Source: Rhizobium sp. SG_E_25_P2 (GTDB lineage Bacteria; Pseudomonadota; Alphaproteobacteria; Rhizobiales; Rhizobiaceae). Taken from it: DNA of 64,000 bases. The position numbers were made by a program, and so were the translations under genes. The stretch spans positions 558,001-622,000 of the forward strand of contig NZ_JARXVM010000001.1 of NCBI RefSeq assembly GCF_029892285.1, given 5' to 3'. The notes under the pieces were generated by a model. It did not search any database and had not been told where the DNA came from. It saw only the letters and a program-made list of their open reading frames with translations. Positions 46,319 to 55,562 of the stretch are shown here, piece after piece; position 1 is the first letter of the stretch; each line of letters starts with the position of its first letter.

Positions 46319-47584
46319 GTGAGCGGTCTCGAACACGCCATCCGCAACGCGCTCGAACGCGCCGATCGCTCCGACCCGGAGATCCGCGCGCGCATATACC
46401 AATCCGCCCGCCATGCGCTCGATGCCGGCCTCGCCAAACAGGAGGTCGAGGACGAGGACATCATCGCACGCCAGAGGCAGCGGCTCGACGCCACGATCCT
46501 GGCGATCGAAGAAGAAGAGCGTGAAAGGCTGCGCGCCATGGCGCGGCTTGAAAAAGTGCTGATTGAGCGCGAACCTGACCCGGAGCCCATGATCGCCGCC
46601 GAACCACGTTCCGCCGAGCCTGGAAGGAAAGAGGATTTTTCCGTCAGCGCACCCGATGTCAACGCGCCAGATGTCGATGACAGGCGTGGAAGTCCGCGCT
46701 CAGCCCCCAGCATCGAACTGAACCACGACGATCGGGTCGGCGGCGCGCGGCAGGATACAGGGTCGCTCGATGATTTCGCTCCGCGCGGCGACGAAGCCAT
46801 GGCGCGACTGGTGGCCGACGAACGCCGGCAGTCGGCGAATGCGCCCATTGGAGAGACGAGAAGCGGAAAGGCGAAGACCAAATCAGGCAAACGCAAGGCA
46901 GTCATCGAAAAACCCGCCCGCAAGCGACGCGGTTTGGTTGCCTTCTTCATATCGCTGTTCGTCTATTCCTGCTTTGTCGGCGCGATCGCCTTCGGCGTCT
47001 GGTGGGTCTACGCCACCGGCATGATCGACGTCGCTCTGAAGGGTGAAGGCAATTTCGATCTCGTGCCCAAGGAATTACAGACGGCGGCGCCGGCGGCCAC
47101 GCAATCCGAACCGCTCGATCCCTTGCGTCGCTTCTCCGGCGACTGGGTCAATGTCTATACCGGCAAGGAAGCGAACGCGATTTCGCCACGTGGCGCGGCC
47201 CTCGTCTCTTCCTTCAGCGACAGCGACGGCGAAGGCGTGACGATCGTCTCCGATGCCCCCGGCAAGGAAGGCGAGGTTCTGGTGGAGACACCAGAGGAGC
47301 TTCTCCAGACACTCGCCGGCAAAACGGCGACCATCGCGCTGACCGTCAAGTCCGACGGCGAAACGCCGACGCAGATTTATGTCGAATGCGACTTCGGCAC
47401 GCTTGGCGGCTGCGGTCGCCATCGTTTCACCGTCGGCAACGAGCGCACCGACGAACTCATCCATCTGACCTTCGACGGCAAGATGGCGCCATCCGAAGCC
47501 GGGCAGATCATCGTCAACAGCGATGTGATGGGCAAGGGCCGCAAGCTCAAGCTTTACGGCGTCCGCGTCCTGCCGGGATCATGA
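46319..47584 (+). CDS. Single-pass membrane protein of unknown function
   Basis: A 421-residue protein I do not recognise. Residues 1-75 are charged and helical (likely coiled coil around DEDIIARQRQRLDATILAIE), and residues about 80-200 are acidic, low-complexity linker. A single transmembrane helix is at about 205-230 (LVAFFISLFVYSCFVGAIAF), and the C-terminal 170 residues form a globular domain outside the membrane that ends in LKLYGVRVLPGS. The basic stretch before the helix suggests the N-terminus is in the cytoplasm. It starts with GTG at 46319. It converges on the pst-pho operon but no functional link is visible. Confidence 0.6.
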   Translation: MSGLEHAIRNALERADRSDPEIRARIYQSARHALDAGLAKQEVEDEDIIARQRQRLDATILAIEEEERERLRAMARLEKVLIEREPDPEPMIAAEPRSAEPGRKEDFSVSAPDVNAPDVDDRRGSPRSAPSIELNHDDRVGGARQDTGSLDDFAPRGDEAMARLVADERRQSANAPIGETRSGKAKTKSGKRKAVIEKPARKRRGLVAFFISLFVYSCFVGAIAFGVWWVYATGMIDVALKGEGNFDLVPKELQTAAPAATQSEPLDPLRRFSGDWVNVYTGKEANAISPRGAALVSSFSDSDGEGVTIVSDAPGKEGEVLVETPEELLQTLAGKTATIALTVKSDGETPTQIYVECDFGTLGGCGRHRFTVGNERTDELIHLTFDGKMAPSEAGQIIVNSDVMGKGRKLKLYGVRVLPGS

Positions 47585-47600
47585 TCCGCACCGGCGGAAA

Positions 47601-47627
47601 CAAAAAGCGCCGGGAACTACCGGCGCT
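47601..47627 (-). terminator. Rho-independent terminator of the pst-phoB operon
   Basis: On the minus strand AGCGCCGG-N6-CCGGCGCT is followed directly by TTTT and then G, 26 bases after the phoB stop. The plus-strand gene ending at 47584 converges on it. Confidence 0.75.
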
Positions 47628-47652
47628 CAAGGGAATATCCAAAGCGTTCGCG

Positions 47653-48336
47653 TCACGCTTCCATGGCATAGCCCGCGCCGCGCACGGTGCGGATGACATC
47701 CGGCATGTTGGTCAGGTTGAGCGCCTTGCGCAGGCGACCGACATGAACGTCAACGGTGCGTTCGTCGACATAGATGTCGTGACCCCAGACGCCGTCGAGC
47801 AATTGCGAGCGCGAAAACACCCGGCCCGGCGACGCCATGAAAAATTCGAGCAGTTTGAACTCAGTCGGCCCGAGCCGCACTTCGCGCGACCGGCGATGAA
47901 CGCGGTAGGTCTCGCGGTCCAATTCCACATCGCCGCATTTCAGCACTGAGGAAATGGCGTTTGGCCTCACGCGGCGCAGCATCGCTTTGACCCGCGCCAT
48001 AAGTTCCGGCGTAGAAAACGGCTTGACCACATAGTCATCGGCGCCGGTCGACAGGCCGCGCACGCGCTCGCTTTCCTCGCCACGCGCCGTCAGCATGATC
48101 ACCGGCAGGCGCTCGGTTTCAGGCCGCATGCGCAGACGCCGGCAAAGCTCGATGCCGGAAACACCGGGCAACATCCAATCGAGCAGCAAAAGGTCGGGCA
48201 CGCGCTCCTGAAGGCGGATATCGGCTTCGTCACCGCGAGCGATCACCTCGACGTCATAGCCCTCGGCTTCGAGATTGTAGCTGAGCAATGTGCCGAGCGC
48301 TTCTTCGTCTTCAACCACCATAATACGGGGCAGCAT
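47653..48336 (-). CDS. phoB: Phosphate regulon response regulator PhoB
   Basis: A 227-residue OmpR-family regulator. The receiver domain carries the phosphorylated Asp in LLLLDWMLPGVSG, plus TARGEE and the conserved Lys in VVKPFSTPELMAR. A winged-helix DNA-binding domain follows (about 130-227, with SQLLDGVWGHDIYVDERTVD). When phosphorylated by PhoR it binds PHO boxes. It is the last gene of pstSCAB-phoU-phoB. Confidence 0.95.
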   Translation of the reverse strand: MLPRIMVVEDEEALGTLLSYNLEAEGYDVEVIARGDEADIRLQERVPDLLLLDWMLPGVSGIELCRRLRMRPETERLPVIMLTARGEESERVRGLSTGADDYVVKPFSTPELMARVKAMLRRVRPNAISSVLKCGDVELDRETYRVHRRSREVRLGPTEFKLLEFFMASPGRVFSRSQLLDGVWGHDIYVDERTVDVHVGRLRKALNLTNMPDVIRTVRGAGYAMEA

Positions 48337-48364
48337 GAGTTCTTACTCCATTCGCAGTCGGGCG

Positions 48365-48386
48365 GCGCCCGGCGCGGGCCGGGCGC
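48365..48386 (-). other. Stem-loop between phoU and phoB
   Basis: GCGCCCGGC-N4-GCCGGGCGC is a perfect 9-bp stem in the 65-base gap. There is no T-tract, so it is likely an RNA processing or stability element. Confidence 0.5.
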
Positions 48387-48401
48387 GTTGACCTGATCAC
48401 A

Positions 48402-49115
48402 TCAGGCGGGCTGCTGCACGACGGTGGCGGTGTTGTCGTCTTTCGGACGTTCGCCCACCGGTTGGGCGCCAGTGGTCATGTAGTAGATGGATTCGGCGAT
48501 ATTGGTGGCGTGATCGCCGATGCGTTCGATATTCTTGGCGCAGAACAGTAGATGCGTGCAGGGCGTGATGTTGCGCGGATCTTCCATCATATAGGTCAGC
48601 ATCTCGCGAAACAGCGAGGTGTACATGGCGTCGATTTCTTCATCGCGCAGGCGGATGGCTTCAGCCTTTTCAGCCGAACGCGTCGCATAGACGTCGAGCA
48701 CGTCCTGGAGCTGGGTCAACGCCAGTTCGGACAGATGTTCGATGCCGCGGGCGAGCGGCCGCGGGATGCCGGTGCTCTGCACGGCGATCACGCGCTTGGC
48801 GGTCGATTTGCCGAGATCGCCGACGCGCTCAAGGTCGGCGGCGATGCGCAGCGAACCGATGATTTCGCGCAGGTCGGCAGCGACGGGCTGCCGCTTGGCG
48901 ATCATCAGCACGGAGCGTTCGCCGATCTCGCGTTCGGCGTCGTCCATCACCACGTCCTGCGAAATCACCCGCTGGGCGAGCGCCGCGTCGGCGTTGACCA
49001 GCGCGCGGACCGCGTCGGAGACCATCTGCTCGGCCATGCCGCCCATTTCGGCGATACGGCGCGCCAGATATTTCAGTTCTTCGTCAAAAGCGGAGTAGAT
49101 ATGGGTAGCACCCAT
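48402..49115 (-). CDS. phoU: Phosphate-specific transport system accessory protein PhoU
   Basis: A 237-residue, all-helical protein with two PhoU repeats, each with the acidic metal-binding motif (VVMDDAEREIGE in the first, RLRDEEIDAMYTS in the second). It links the Pst transporter with PhoR and keeps the regulon off when phosphate is high. It lies between pstB and phoB as expected. Confidence 0.95.
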   Translation of the reverse strand: MGATHIYSAFDEELKYLARRIAEMGGMAEQMVSDAVRALVNADAALAQRVISQDVVMDDAEREIGERSVLMIAKRQPVAADLREIIGSLRIAADLERVGDLGKSTAKRVIAVQSTGIPRPLARGIEHLSELALTQLQDVLDVYATRSAEKAEAIRLRDEEIDAMYTSLFREMLTYMMEDPRNITPCTHLLFCAKNIERIGDHATNIAESIYYMTTGAQPVGERPKDDNTATVVQQPA

Positions 49116-49129
49116 TGATGTATCCTCCA

Positions 49130-49144
49130 GCCGGCGGGGCCGGC
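49130..49144 (-). other. Small stem-loop between pstB and phoU
   Basis: GCCGGC-GGG-GCCGGC forms a 6-bp stem in the 40-base gap between the genes, similar in place to the other intercistronic hairpins of this operon. Confidence 0.4.
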
Positions 49145-49155
49145 GTCACGATGAA

Positions 49156-49974
49156 TTAGCCGAAGCGGCCCATGATGTAATCCTGGGTGCGCTGGTCATC
49201 CGGATTGGTGAAGATCTTGTCCGTGTCGTTCTCCTCGACGAGATAGCCGAGATGGAACATGGCGGTGCGCTGCGACACGCGGGCGGCCTGCTGCATCGAG
49301 TGGGTCACGATGACGATCGTGAAATTTTCGCGCAATTCGTGGATCAGTTCCTCGACCTTGGCGGTGGCGATCGGGTCGAGAGCCGAGCAGGGTTCGTCCA
49401 TCAGGATGACTTCCGGGCTGACGGCCACGGCGCGGGCGATGCAGAGACGCTGCTGCTGACCGCCCGACAGGCCCGTGCCGGCTTCCAGCAGGCGGTCCTT
49501 GACTTCGTTCCACAGGCCGGCGCGCTGCAGGCTCTGTTCGACAATGGCGTCGAGCTGTTGCTTGGTGCGGGCCAGGCCATGAATGCGCGGCCCGTAGGCG
49601 ACGTTTTCATAGATCGACTTCGGGAACGGATTCGGCTTCTGGAACACCATGCCGACGCGGGCGCGCAGTTCGACGACGTCGAGATGAGCGGCGTAAACGT
49701 CCTGTCCGTCCAGCGTGATCTTGCCGGTGACGCGGCAGCCGTCGATCGTGTCGTTCATGCGGTTGAGCGAACGCAGGAAGGTGGACTTGCCGCAGCCCGA
49801 AGGGCCGATCAGCGCCGTCACGGTGTTCTTGCGGATGTTGAGATTGACGTCGAACAGAGCCCGCTTCTCGCCGTAATAGACGGAAACATCCTTGCCGATC
49901 ATCTTCAGTTCAGGCGTATCGCTCATCGGTTTTACCAGGGCTTTTTCAACTTCGATATCTGTCAGCATATTCAT
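49156..49974 (-). CDS. pstB: Phosphate ABC transporter ATP-binding protein PstB
   Basis: A 272-residue ATPase. It has Walker [10 protein letters not shown], the signature LSGGQQQRL, Walker [13 protein letters not shown] and the switch segment [10 protein letters not shown]. The PstB-specific [18 protein letters not shown] segment is present. It drives phosphate uptake through PstCA. GAGGAG precedes the ATG at 49974. Confidence 0.96.
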   Translation of the reverse strand: MNMLTDIEVEKALVKPMSDTPELKMIGKDVSVYYGEKRALFDVNLNIRKNTVTALIGPSGCGKSTFLRSLNRMNDTIDGCRVTGKITLDGQDVYAAHLDVVELRARVGMVFQKPNPFPKSIYENVAYGPRIHGLARTKQQLDAIVEQSLQRAGLWNEVKDRLLEAGTGLSGGQQQRLCIARAVAVSPEVILMDEPCSALDPIATAKVEELIHELRENFTIVIVTHSMQQAARVSQRTAMFHLGYLVEENDTDKIFTNPDDQRTQDYIMGRFG

Positions 49975-49986
49975 CGTTTCGGCTCC

Positions 49987-51309
49987 TCACCAGCGGCGTT
50001 CAAAGCGCCGACGCAACAGAATTGCGCCCAGATTCATCAGGATCAGGAAGATCAGCAGAATGATGATCGCGCCTGAGGTGCGCTCCACGAAGGCGCGCTC
50101 GGCTTCATTGGCCCACATATAGATCTGCACCGGCAGCGCAGTTGCGGGATCGAAGGGGGTCGCGGGGAAGTCGACCACGAATGCGACCATGCCGATCAAG
50201 AGCAGCGGCGCGGTTTCGCCGAGCGCATTGGCCAGACCGATGATGGTGCCGGTCAGGATGCCGGGCATGGCGAGCGGTAGTACGTGGTGGAACACGCACT
50301 GCATCTTGGAAGCGCCGAGGCCGAGCGCGGCGGCGCGGATCGACGGCGGCACCGCCTTCAGCGCGGCGCGCGTGGCGATGATGATGGTCGGCAGGGTCAT
50401 CAGCGCAAGCACCAGGCCGCCGACGATCGAGGCCGAACGCGGCATGCCGAACATGTTGATGAAGATGGCGAGGCCGAGCAGACCATAGACGATCGAGGGC
50501 ACGGCGGCGAGATTGTTGATATTGACCTCGATAAGGTCGGTCCAGCGGTTTTTCGGCGCGAATTCCTCGAGATAGATCGAAGCGGCGACACCGATCGGCA
50601 AGGCCAGCGCCAGCACGATCACCATGGTGAAGATGGAGCCGATGATCGCCACGCCGAGACCGGCTGCCTCGGGACGCGAAGACGCGCCGGTGGTGAAGAA
50701 ATCCGGATTGAACTTCAGCTGCATGGCGCCGTCGGCCTTCAGCTTGTCCATGATGGCGACCTGGCTGTCCTTCACCTTGCGATCGCTTTCCGCCACAGTC
50801 AGGTCGATCTGACCCTTATAGGCGGAATCGATGTCGGCGGCGGCGAGGAAGGTCACGGGAACCGTCTGGCCAACCACCTGGGGATTGGCGGCCACGACAT
50901 TGCGAAGCTGCACGCGCACGCTGTCGGAGACGATGTCCTTTATCGCCGCCATGGCCTTGCGGTCCGTGGTGTCGACGCCGACCATCTTGGCGACCGCATT
51001 GCGGGCGAGCAGCGGATAGTTTGCCGTCACCAGCACCTGCGGGTTGGAGGCCCGCTCATTGTTCGGGTCGATCACCTTCTCCGAAAACTCGACCGGCACA
51101 GTGATCATGGTCTGGAAGAACGAGGTGTAGCCCTTGGAGACGATGCTGACCAGCAGCATAACCAGGAAGAACAGGCCGAGCGTGATGGCGATCACGCCAT
51201 AAGCGCGGAAGCGGGCTTCGGCGGCGCGGCGTTTCTTGATGCCGATGTCGCGCGGGCCGGAGGCGGCGGCGACGCTTGCGCCGCCCTGGGTCAGGATCGC
51301 GTCGGTCAT
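49987..51309 (-). CDS. pstA: Phosphate ABC transporter permease PstA
   Basis: A 440-residue permease, longer than the E. coli protein because of a soluble insert of about 180 residues after the first transmembrane helix, which is usual for Alphaproteobacteria. The C-terminal half has the six-helix permease core with the coupling loop RAAALGLGASKMQCVFHHVL. It overlaps pstC by 4 bases (ATGA). Confidence 0.94.
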   Translation of the reverse strand: MTDAILTQGGASVAAASGPRDIGIKKRRAAEARFRAYGVIAITLGLFFLVMLLVSIVSKGYTSFFQTMITVPVEFSEKVIDPNNERASNPQVLVTANYPLLARNAVAKMVGVDTTDRKAMAAIKDIVSDSVRVQLRNVVAANPQVVGQTVPVTFLAAADIDSAYKGQIDLTVAESDRKVKDSQVAIMDKLKADGAMQLKFNPDFFTTGASSRPEAAGLGVAIIGSIFTMVIVLALALPIGVAASIYLEEFAPKNRWTDLIEVNINNLAAVPSIVYGLLGLAIFINMFGMPRSASIVGGLVLALMTLPTIIIATRAALKAVPPSIRAAALGLGASKMQCVFHHVLPLAMPGILTGTIIGLANALGETAPLLLIGMVAFVVDFPATPFDPATALPVQIYMWANEAERAFVERTSGAIIILLIFLILMNLGAILLRRRFERRW

Positions 51310-52796
51310 TCGTACTGCTCCCGGTATTTGCGCACGATGTAGAGCGCGTAGACATTGAGCGCCAGCGTCAGCACGAACAAGGTGATGCCGAGCGCGAAGG
51401 CGACGAGGGTCTGGGGCGAGGTGAATTCAAGGTCGCCCGTCAGCTGATTGACGATCTTGACGGTGATGGTCGTCATCGGCTGGAACGGCGAGAACTGCAG
51501 ATTGGCGGCGACGCCGGCGGCCAGAACCACGATCATGGTTTCGCCGATGGCGCGCGACGCCGTCAGCAGAAGCGCGCCGACGATGCCCGGCAGCGCAGCC
51601 GGCAGGATGACCTTCTTCATCGTCTCGGAACGCGTGGCGCCGAGGCCAAGCGAACCGTCGCGCATAGCGCCGGGGACTGCGGTGATGATGTCGTCGGACA
51701 GCGATGACACGAAGGGGATGAGACGGATGCTCATGACGAAGCCGGCCGTCAGCACGCTCTGCGCTTCAATGAACGGAACGTCGTTTCCGGTCAGCGCGCC
51801 CCAGAGCGCTGCGGAGAAATCCCGCAGGCCTGGTCCGACCGACACCAGCGCAAAGAAGCCGTAGACGATGGTCGGAATACCGGCAAGGATCTCAAGCAGC
51901 GGCTTGACGGTGGAACGAACCCTGTTGGAGGCGTATTCGGACATATAGATCGCCGCAAAGAGACCGATCGGCACGGCGATCAGCATCGCCACCAGCGCGA
52001 TGTAAAGCGTGCCGAGCAGCAGCGGGATCAGGCCGAACTGGCCAGCGGAATTCGCATCTCCGGCCGCCGAGAAGCGCGGATCCCAGACGGTGCCGAAGAA
52101 GAATTCCAACGGCGGCACGGCCGTGAAGAAGTGGATGGTTTCGCTGATGAGCGAGCCGATAATGCCGAATGTGGTCAGGATGGCGATCATCGACGACAGG
52201 ATCAGAGCGCCCAGCGTCACCATTTCGACCTGATTGCGCGCACGGAAGACCAGCGAGACGCGCGACACCGAGTAGGCGGCGCCAGCGAGTGAGGCGAGAA
52301 TGGCGAGGATGCCGACAACCGTCGCGGCGCGACCGGCAGAGGCTGCATAGGCATAGGCCGCGTCGATCATGTAGGGCTGCGGCGCTTGCGCCAACGGAAC
52401 GCCCTTGGCGCCGAGAATCTGCTTGGCGCTATCGATATCGGTTCGGATCTGCGTGGCTTCTTCGGGCGTCAGACGCGACAGCCCGCCGGCGATGCCGGTG
52501 ACCATATGATAGACCACGTTCTGTTCGGGCGCGGTCAGCGCCAGGACGTCTGACGGCAAAGCGGCGTAAGTGGACCGCTCGACGACGTTTCCGCCGATGA
52601 TGGCGCCGCCGACATAGATGAACAGAGCTGGCAAAATGGCGAAAATCGCGGCATGGGAACCAAAATAGCCCGGCCGCGAGTGCAATTTGGATTCATCACC
52701 CGCCGCGACGGTGAGCGCCCGGGACCTACCCAGAATATACGCAGCCACACCGATGAGCAGGATGATCAGGAGAGTTAAGGCGCTACCCATTGTCAT
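51306..52796 (-). CDS. pstC: Phosphate ABC transporter permease PstC
   Basis: A 496-residue permease with an extended N-terminal half (two helices around a soluble segment) and a C-terminal core carrying GIPTIVYGFFALVSVGPGLRD (ends: GIPTIVYG, PGLRD) and the coupling loop GSLGLGATRSETMKKVILP. It pairs with PstA. It follows pstS after a gap with an 11-bp stem-loop. Confidence 0.95.
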   Translation of the reverse strand: MTMGSALTLLIILLIGVAAYILGRSRALTVAAGDESKLHSRPGYFGSHAAIFAILPALFIYVGGAIIGGNVVERSTYAALPSDVLALTAPEQNVVYHMVTGIAGGLSRLTPEEATQIRTDIDSAKQILGAKGVPLAQAPQPYMIDAAYAYAASAGRAATVVGILAILASLAGAAYSVSRVSLVFRARNQVEMVTLGALILSSMIAILTTFGIIGSLISETIHFFTAVPPLEFFFGTVWDPRFSAAGDANSAGQFGLIPLLLGTLYIALVAMLIAVPIGLFAAIYMSEYASNRVRSTVKPLLEILAGIPTIVYGFFALVSVGPGLRDFSAALWGALTGNDVPFIEAQSVLTAGFVMSIRLIPFVSSLSDDIITAVPGAMRDGSLGLGATRSETMKKVILPAALPGIVGALLLTASRAIGETMIVVLAAGVAANLQFSPFQPMTTITVKIVNQLTGDLEFTSPQTLVAFALGITLFVLTLALNVYALYIVRKYREQYE

Positions 52797-52842
52797 TCCT
52801 AACCGAGTTCAGGGCCTTATGCCCCCGTGACTTCAGGCGGAA

Positions 52843-52868
52843 CGACCGGCGGCTTTCGCCGCCGGTCG
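52843..52868 (-). other. Intercistronic stem-loop after pstS
   Basis: CGACCGGCGGC-TTTC-GCCGCCGGTCG is a perfect 11-bp stem with a 4-base loop, 9 bases after the pstS stop. No T-tract follows on the minus strand. It probably stabilises pstS mRNA so the binding protein is made in excess over the permeases. Confidence 0.65.
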
Positions 52869-52876
52869 AAACTCGA

Positions 52877-53911
52877 TTACATGTTCTTCCATTCCTTGAC
52901 GACGGCGCGAACAGCTTCGCGCTCAGCGTCCGGAGCCGGGATCAGGCCGTATTCGGCGAGCGGAGAGTCCGGGCCGATCATCTGGTCGGAAGTGAAGAAT
53001 TCGACATATTCCTTCAGGCCCGGGACAGAGTCGAGATGCGCCTTCTTCACGTAGAAGTACAGCGGACGCGACACCGGATATTCGCCCTTGGCGACAGTTT
53101 CGACGGTCGGCTGAACGCCGTTGATCGTGGAAACCTTCAGCTTGTCGGCATTGTTTTCATAGAAAGACAGGCCGAACACGCCCATGGCGGTCTTGTTGGC
53201 GTCGATGCGAGCGAGCGTTTCGGTGTAATCGCCATCGATATCGACAGCCTTGCCGTCCTTACGAACAGCCTTGCACTTCTTCTCGGCGTCCTTCTTGTCC
53301 ATGCCGCCCTTTTCCATGATGTCGAGGGCGCCGGCTTCCTTGCAGCCCGCGATCAGAACCTTCTCTTCGAAGACTTCGCGCGTGCCATGCTTTTCGCCGG
53401 GGATGAAGGCCTGGATGCCAGCGTCGGAGAAGGAGGCGTTGACCTGCTTCCACGTGGCGTTCGGATTGGCGGCCAGCTTGCCGTCGACCGGAACTTCAGC
53501 AGCGAGAGCGAGATAGACGTCCTTCGGGGTCAGGGCCATGTCAGCGGCCGACTTGTCGGTGGCGAACACGATGCCGTCGTAACCGATCTTGACTTCGGTG
53601 ACGTCCTTCACGCCGTTGGCGGCGCAAGTTTCGATTTCGGACTTCTTGATCGGACGCGAGGAATTGGCGATATCAATGGTCTCAGGGCCAGCGCCCTTGC
53701 AGAATTCCTTCAGACCAGCGGAAGAACCGCCGGACTCAACCACCGGAGCCTTGAAGTCCGGATAGGTTTCCGCGAAGTTTTCAGCGACGATCTTCGCATA
53801 GGGAAGCACGGTCGACGAGCCGGCGACATGGATCTGGTCGGCGGCGAAAGAAACGCCTGCGAAAGCGACGGAGGCGACCAGCGCCGCCATGGTGGTGTGT
53901 GCGAGTTTCAT
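52877..53911 (-). CDS. pstS: Phosphate-binding periplasmic protein PstS
   Basis: A 344-residue exported protein. The signal peptide is MKLAHTTMAALVASVAFAGV followed by SFA, with mature start ADQIHVAG. Phosphate-contact segments are AGSSTVLPYA, SGGSSAGLKEF and GTREVFEE. It binds phosphate with high affinity and delivers it to PstCA. A PHO box lies 115 bases before its start. Confidence 0.96.
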   Translation of the reverse strand: MKLAHTTMAALVASVAFAGVSFAADQIHVAGSSTVLPYAKIVAENFAETYPDFKAPVVESGGSSAGLKEFCKGAGPETIDIANSSRPIKKSEIETCAANGVKDVTEVKIGYDGIVFATDKSAADMALTPKDVYLALAAEVPVDGKLAANPNATWKQVNASFSDAGIQAFIPGEKHGTREVFEEKVLIAGCKEAGALDIMEKGGMDKKDAEKKCKAVRKDGKAVDIDGDYTETLARIDANKTAMGVFGLSFYENNADKLKVSTINGVQPTVETVAKGEYPVSRPLYFYVKKAHLDSVPGLKEYVEFFTSDQMIGPDSPLAEYGLIPAPDAEREAVRAVVKEWKNM

Positions 53912-54011
53912 AGTGGTTCTCCCGTTCGGGCTTGATGGATCGCGCCTGGCGCGGCGCCCTCGGCCTTTTCCTGTCCGGCCGGGTCCTGATTAGACCCCTG
54001 ACACCACAGCT

Positions 54012-54043
54012 TTTATGTCAATTCAGTGAAAGATTTGTGACAG
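54012..54043 (-). promoter_or_regulatory. PHO box and -10 of the pst operon
   Basis: The minus strand reads CTGTCACAAATCTTTCAC (54043-54026). This is two CTGTCAC-like direct repeats 11 bases apart, close to the PhoB consensus CTGTCAT-N4-CTGTCAT. A -10-like CATAAA is at 54017-54012, 8 bases further, so PhoB would replace the -35 contact. Confidence 0.8.
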
Positions 54044-54104
54044 GCCAATTGCTTGATATTTATAGAGATTTTTTTGTGAGCCCGTCACTGTCGCAGCATT
54101 TATG

Positions 54105-55382
54105 TCAAAACCGCACAGAAAATGTGCTGCCCTTGCCCAATTCGGATTTGATTACCAGCCGGGCGCGATGCCGGGTGAGGATATGCTTGACGATTGCCAA
54201 GCCGAGGCCGGTGCCTTTTTTGGAGCGACTGCTTTCGACATTGGCGCGATAAAAGCGCTCGGTTAGGCGGGGAACATGCTCTTCGGGAATGCCGGGACCA
54301 TAATCGATGACACTGACTTGAGCGGCCTGCCCCTTGAGCGCCGCCTCCAGCTTCACATCGACGATCTTGCCTTCCTGTCCGTATTTGCAGGCGTTTTCGA
54401 TCAGGTTTTCGAAAACCTGGGTGAGTTCGTCCCGGTCGCCCATGACCAGCACCGGCTCTTGCGGCAGCACGAGCCTGATCTCGACCCCGAGATCGCCCGC
54501 CAGCGGCGAAAGGGCGTCGGCGACCGATCCGAGCAAGGGAACGAGATCCACCTCGTCGCCGGGCGCGAGCCGCGCCTTGATCTCCAGCCGCGACAGCGAC
54601 ATCAGGTCATCCACCAGCCGGCTCATGCGGGTCACCTGCTCCAGCATGATATTGAGAAAGCGCTCCTGCGCCTTGGCGTCATTGCGGGCCGGGCCGAGCA
54701 GCGTCTCGATGAACCCCCGCAGCGAGGCGAGCGGCGTACGCAATTCATGCGACGCATTGGCGACGAAATCCGACCGCATGCGGTCGATGCGCCGCGCCTC
54801 GGAGATGTCGCGAAAGATCAACACGTAAAAGGGGCCTGCGCTTTCGGCCGGTTCGGCGCGCACCATACGCACGAGATAGACGCTTTCCGACGGCACGGTC
54901 GCGGCGAACTCCACCTGGCCGTTGCGCCCACTGGCGAGCGCGTCGCGGATCATGTCGGCCACCGCCGGCATTCTCACTTTGACCGATATATGCTGGCCGA
55001 CTTCGATCGGTCCGAAAATATGGCGGGCCGAGGGGTTTTGATAAAGGACATCCGCCTTGAGATCGAGAATATAGACCGGACTATCAAATCCGGTGAAAGC
55101 GGCTTTGACCTCTCGCAACGGATCGACATCGGCTGGCGCCTGATGCGCGGCGGGCGCTTGCGTGGCGACGGGCGCGCGCGCGGCGAGGCTCGGCAACACC
55201 GCCAAAGTCATCACAGCCACCGCGATCCATGAATTGGTTCCCGCCGCAATCAGGGCCGCGCCCCCGGCTGCGGCCATCAACAGACTGAAAAAGTGGCGCG
55301 CCATCCATTCCTTCACCGCTTTTCCCATCTGTTTTCCCATGCTGAAATCCTGTTCCCACGCGGCGGCGGCGTTTCCCGTCAT
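54105..55382 (-). CDS. phoR: Phosphate regulon sensor histidine kinase PhoR
   Basis: A 425-residue membrane kinase. Two transmembrane helices at about 30-70 are separated by a very short loop, followed by a PAS domain (about 95-180), a HisKA domain with the phosphorylated His in NASHELRTPLAS, and a HATPase domain (NLIENACKYG, GPGIPEEHVPRL, KGTGLGLAIVKHI). It phosphorylates PhoB at low phosphate and is held back by PstSCAB-PhoU. The start may be 55382 or 55340; neither has a strong ribosome site. It is upstream of pstS in the same direction but pstS has its own promoter. Confidence 0.92.
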   Translation of the reverse strand: MTGNAAAAWEQDFSMGKQMGKAVKEWMARHFFSLLMAAAGGAALIAAGTNSWIAVAVMTLAVLPSLAARAPVATQAPAAHQAPADVDPLREVKAAFTGFDSPVYILDLKADVLYQNPSARHIFGPIEVGQHISVKVRMPAVADMIRDALASGRNGQVEFAATVPSESVYLVRMVRAEPAESAGPFYVLIFRDISEARRIDRMRSDFVANASHELRTPLASLRGFIETLLGPARNDAKAQERFLNIMLEQVTRMSRLVDDLMSLSRLEIKARLAPGDEVDLVPLLGSVADALSPLAGDLGVEIRLVLPQEPVLVMGDRDELTQVFENLIENACKYGQEGKIVDVKLEAALKGQAAQVSVIDYGPGIPEEHVPRLTERFYRANVESSRSKKGTGLGLAIVKHILTRHRARLVIKSELGKGSTFSVRF

Positions 55383-55562
55383 TTTGCCGCGTGGCTCCAG
55401 GAGCCAGGGCGCAAATGCAAGCTTAGCAGAATCGCCACTTGGCTTAGAGCCAGTCTCCCTTCCTAACGCTAGATTGTGACAGGTTTTTTCATGGCGAACT
55501 TGAAATCACAAGGCGCTTGTGGCCAGTTTGCCCGCAGAGCCCCGTTGCATGGAGGAGATCGC

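Noticed and set aside
55476-55482. PHO box between phoR and ppk2
   Set aside because: Only one CTGTCAC half-site is present (minus strand); the second repeat does not match the consensus.
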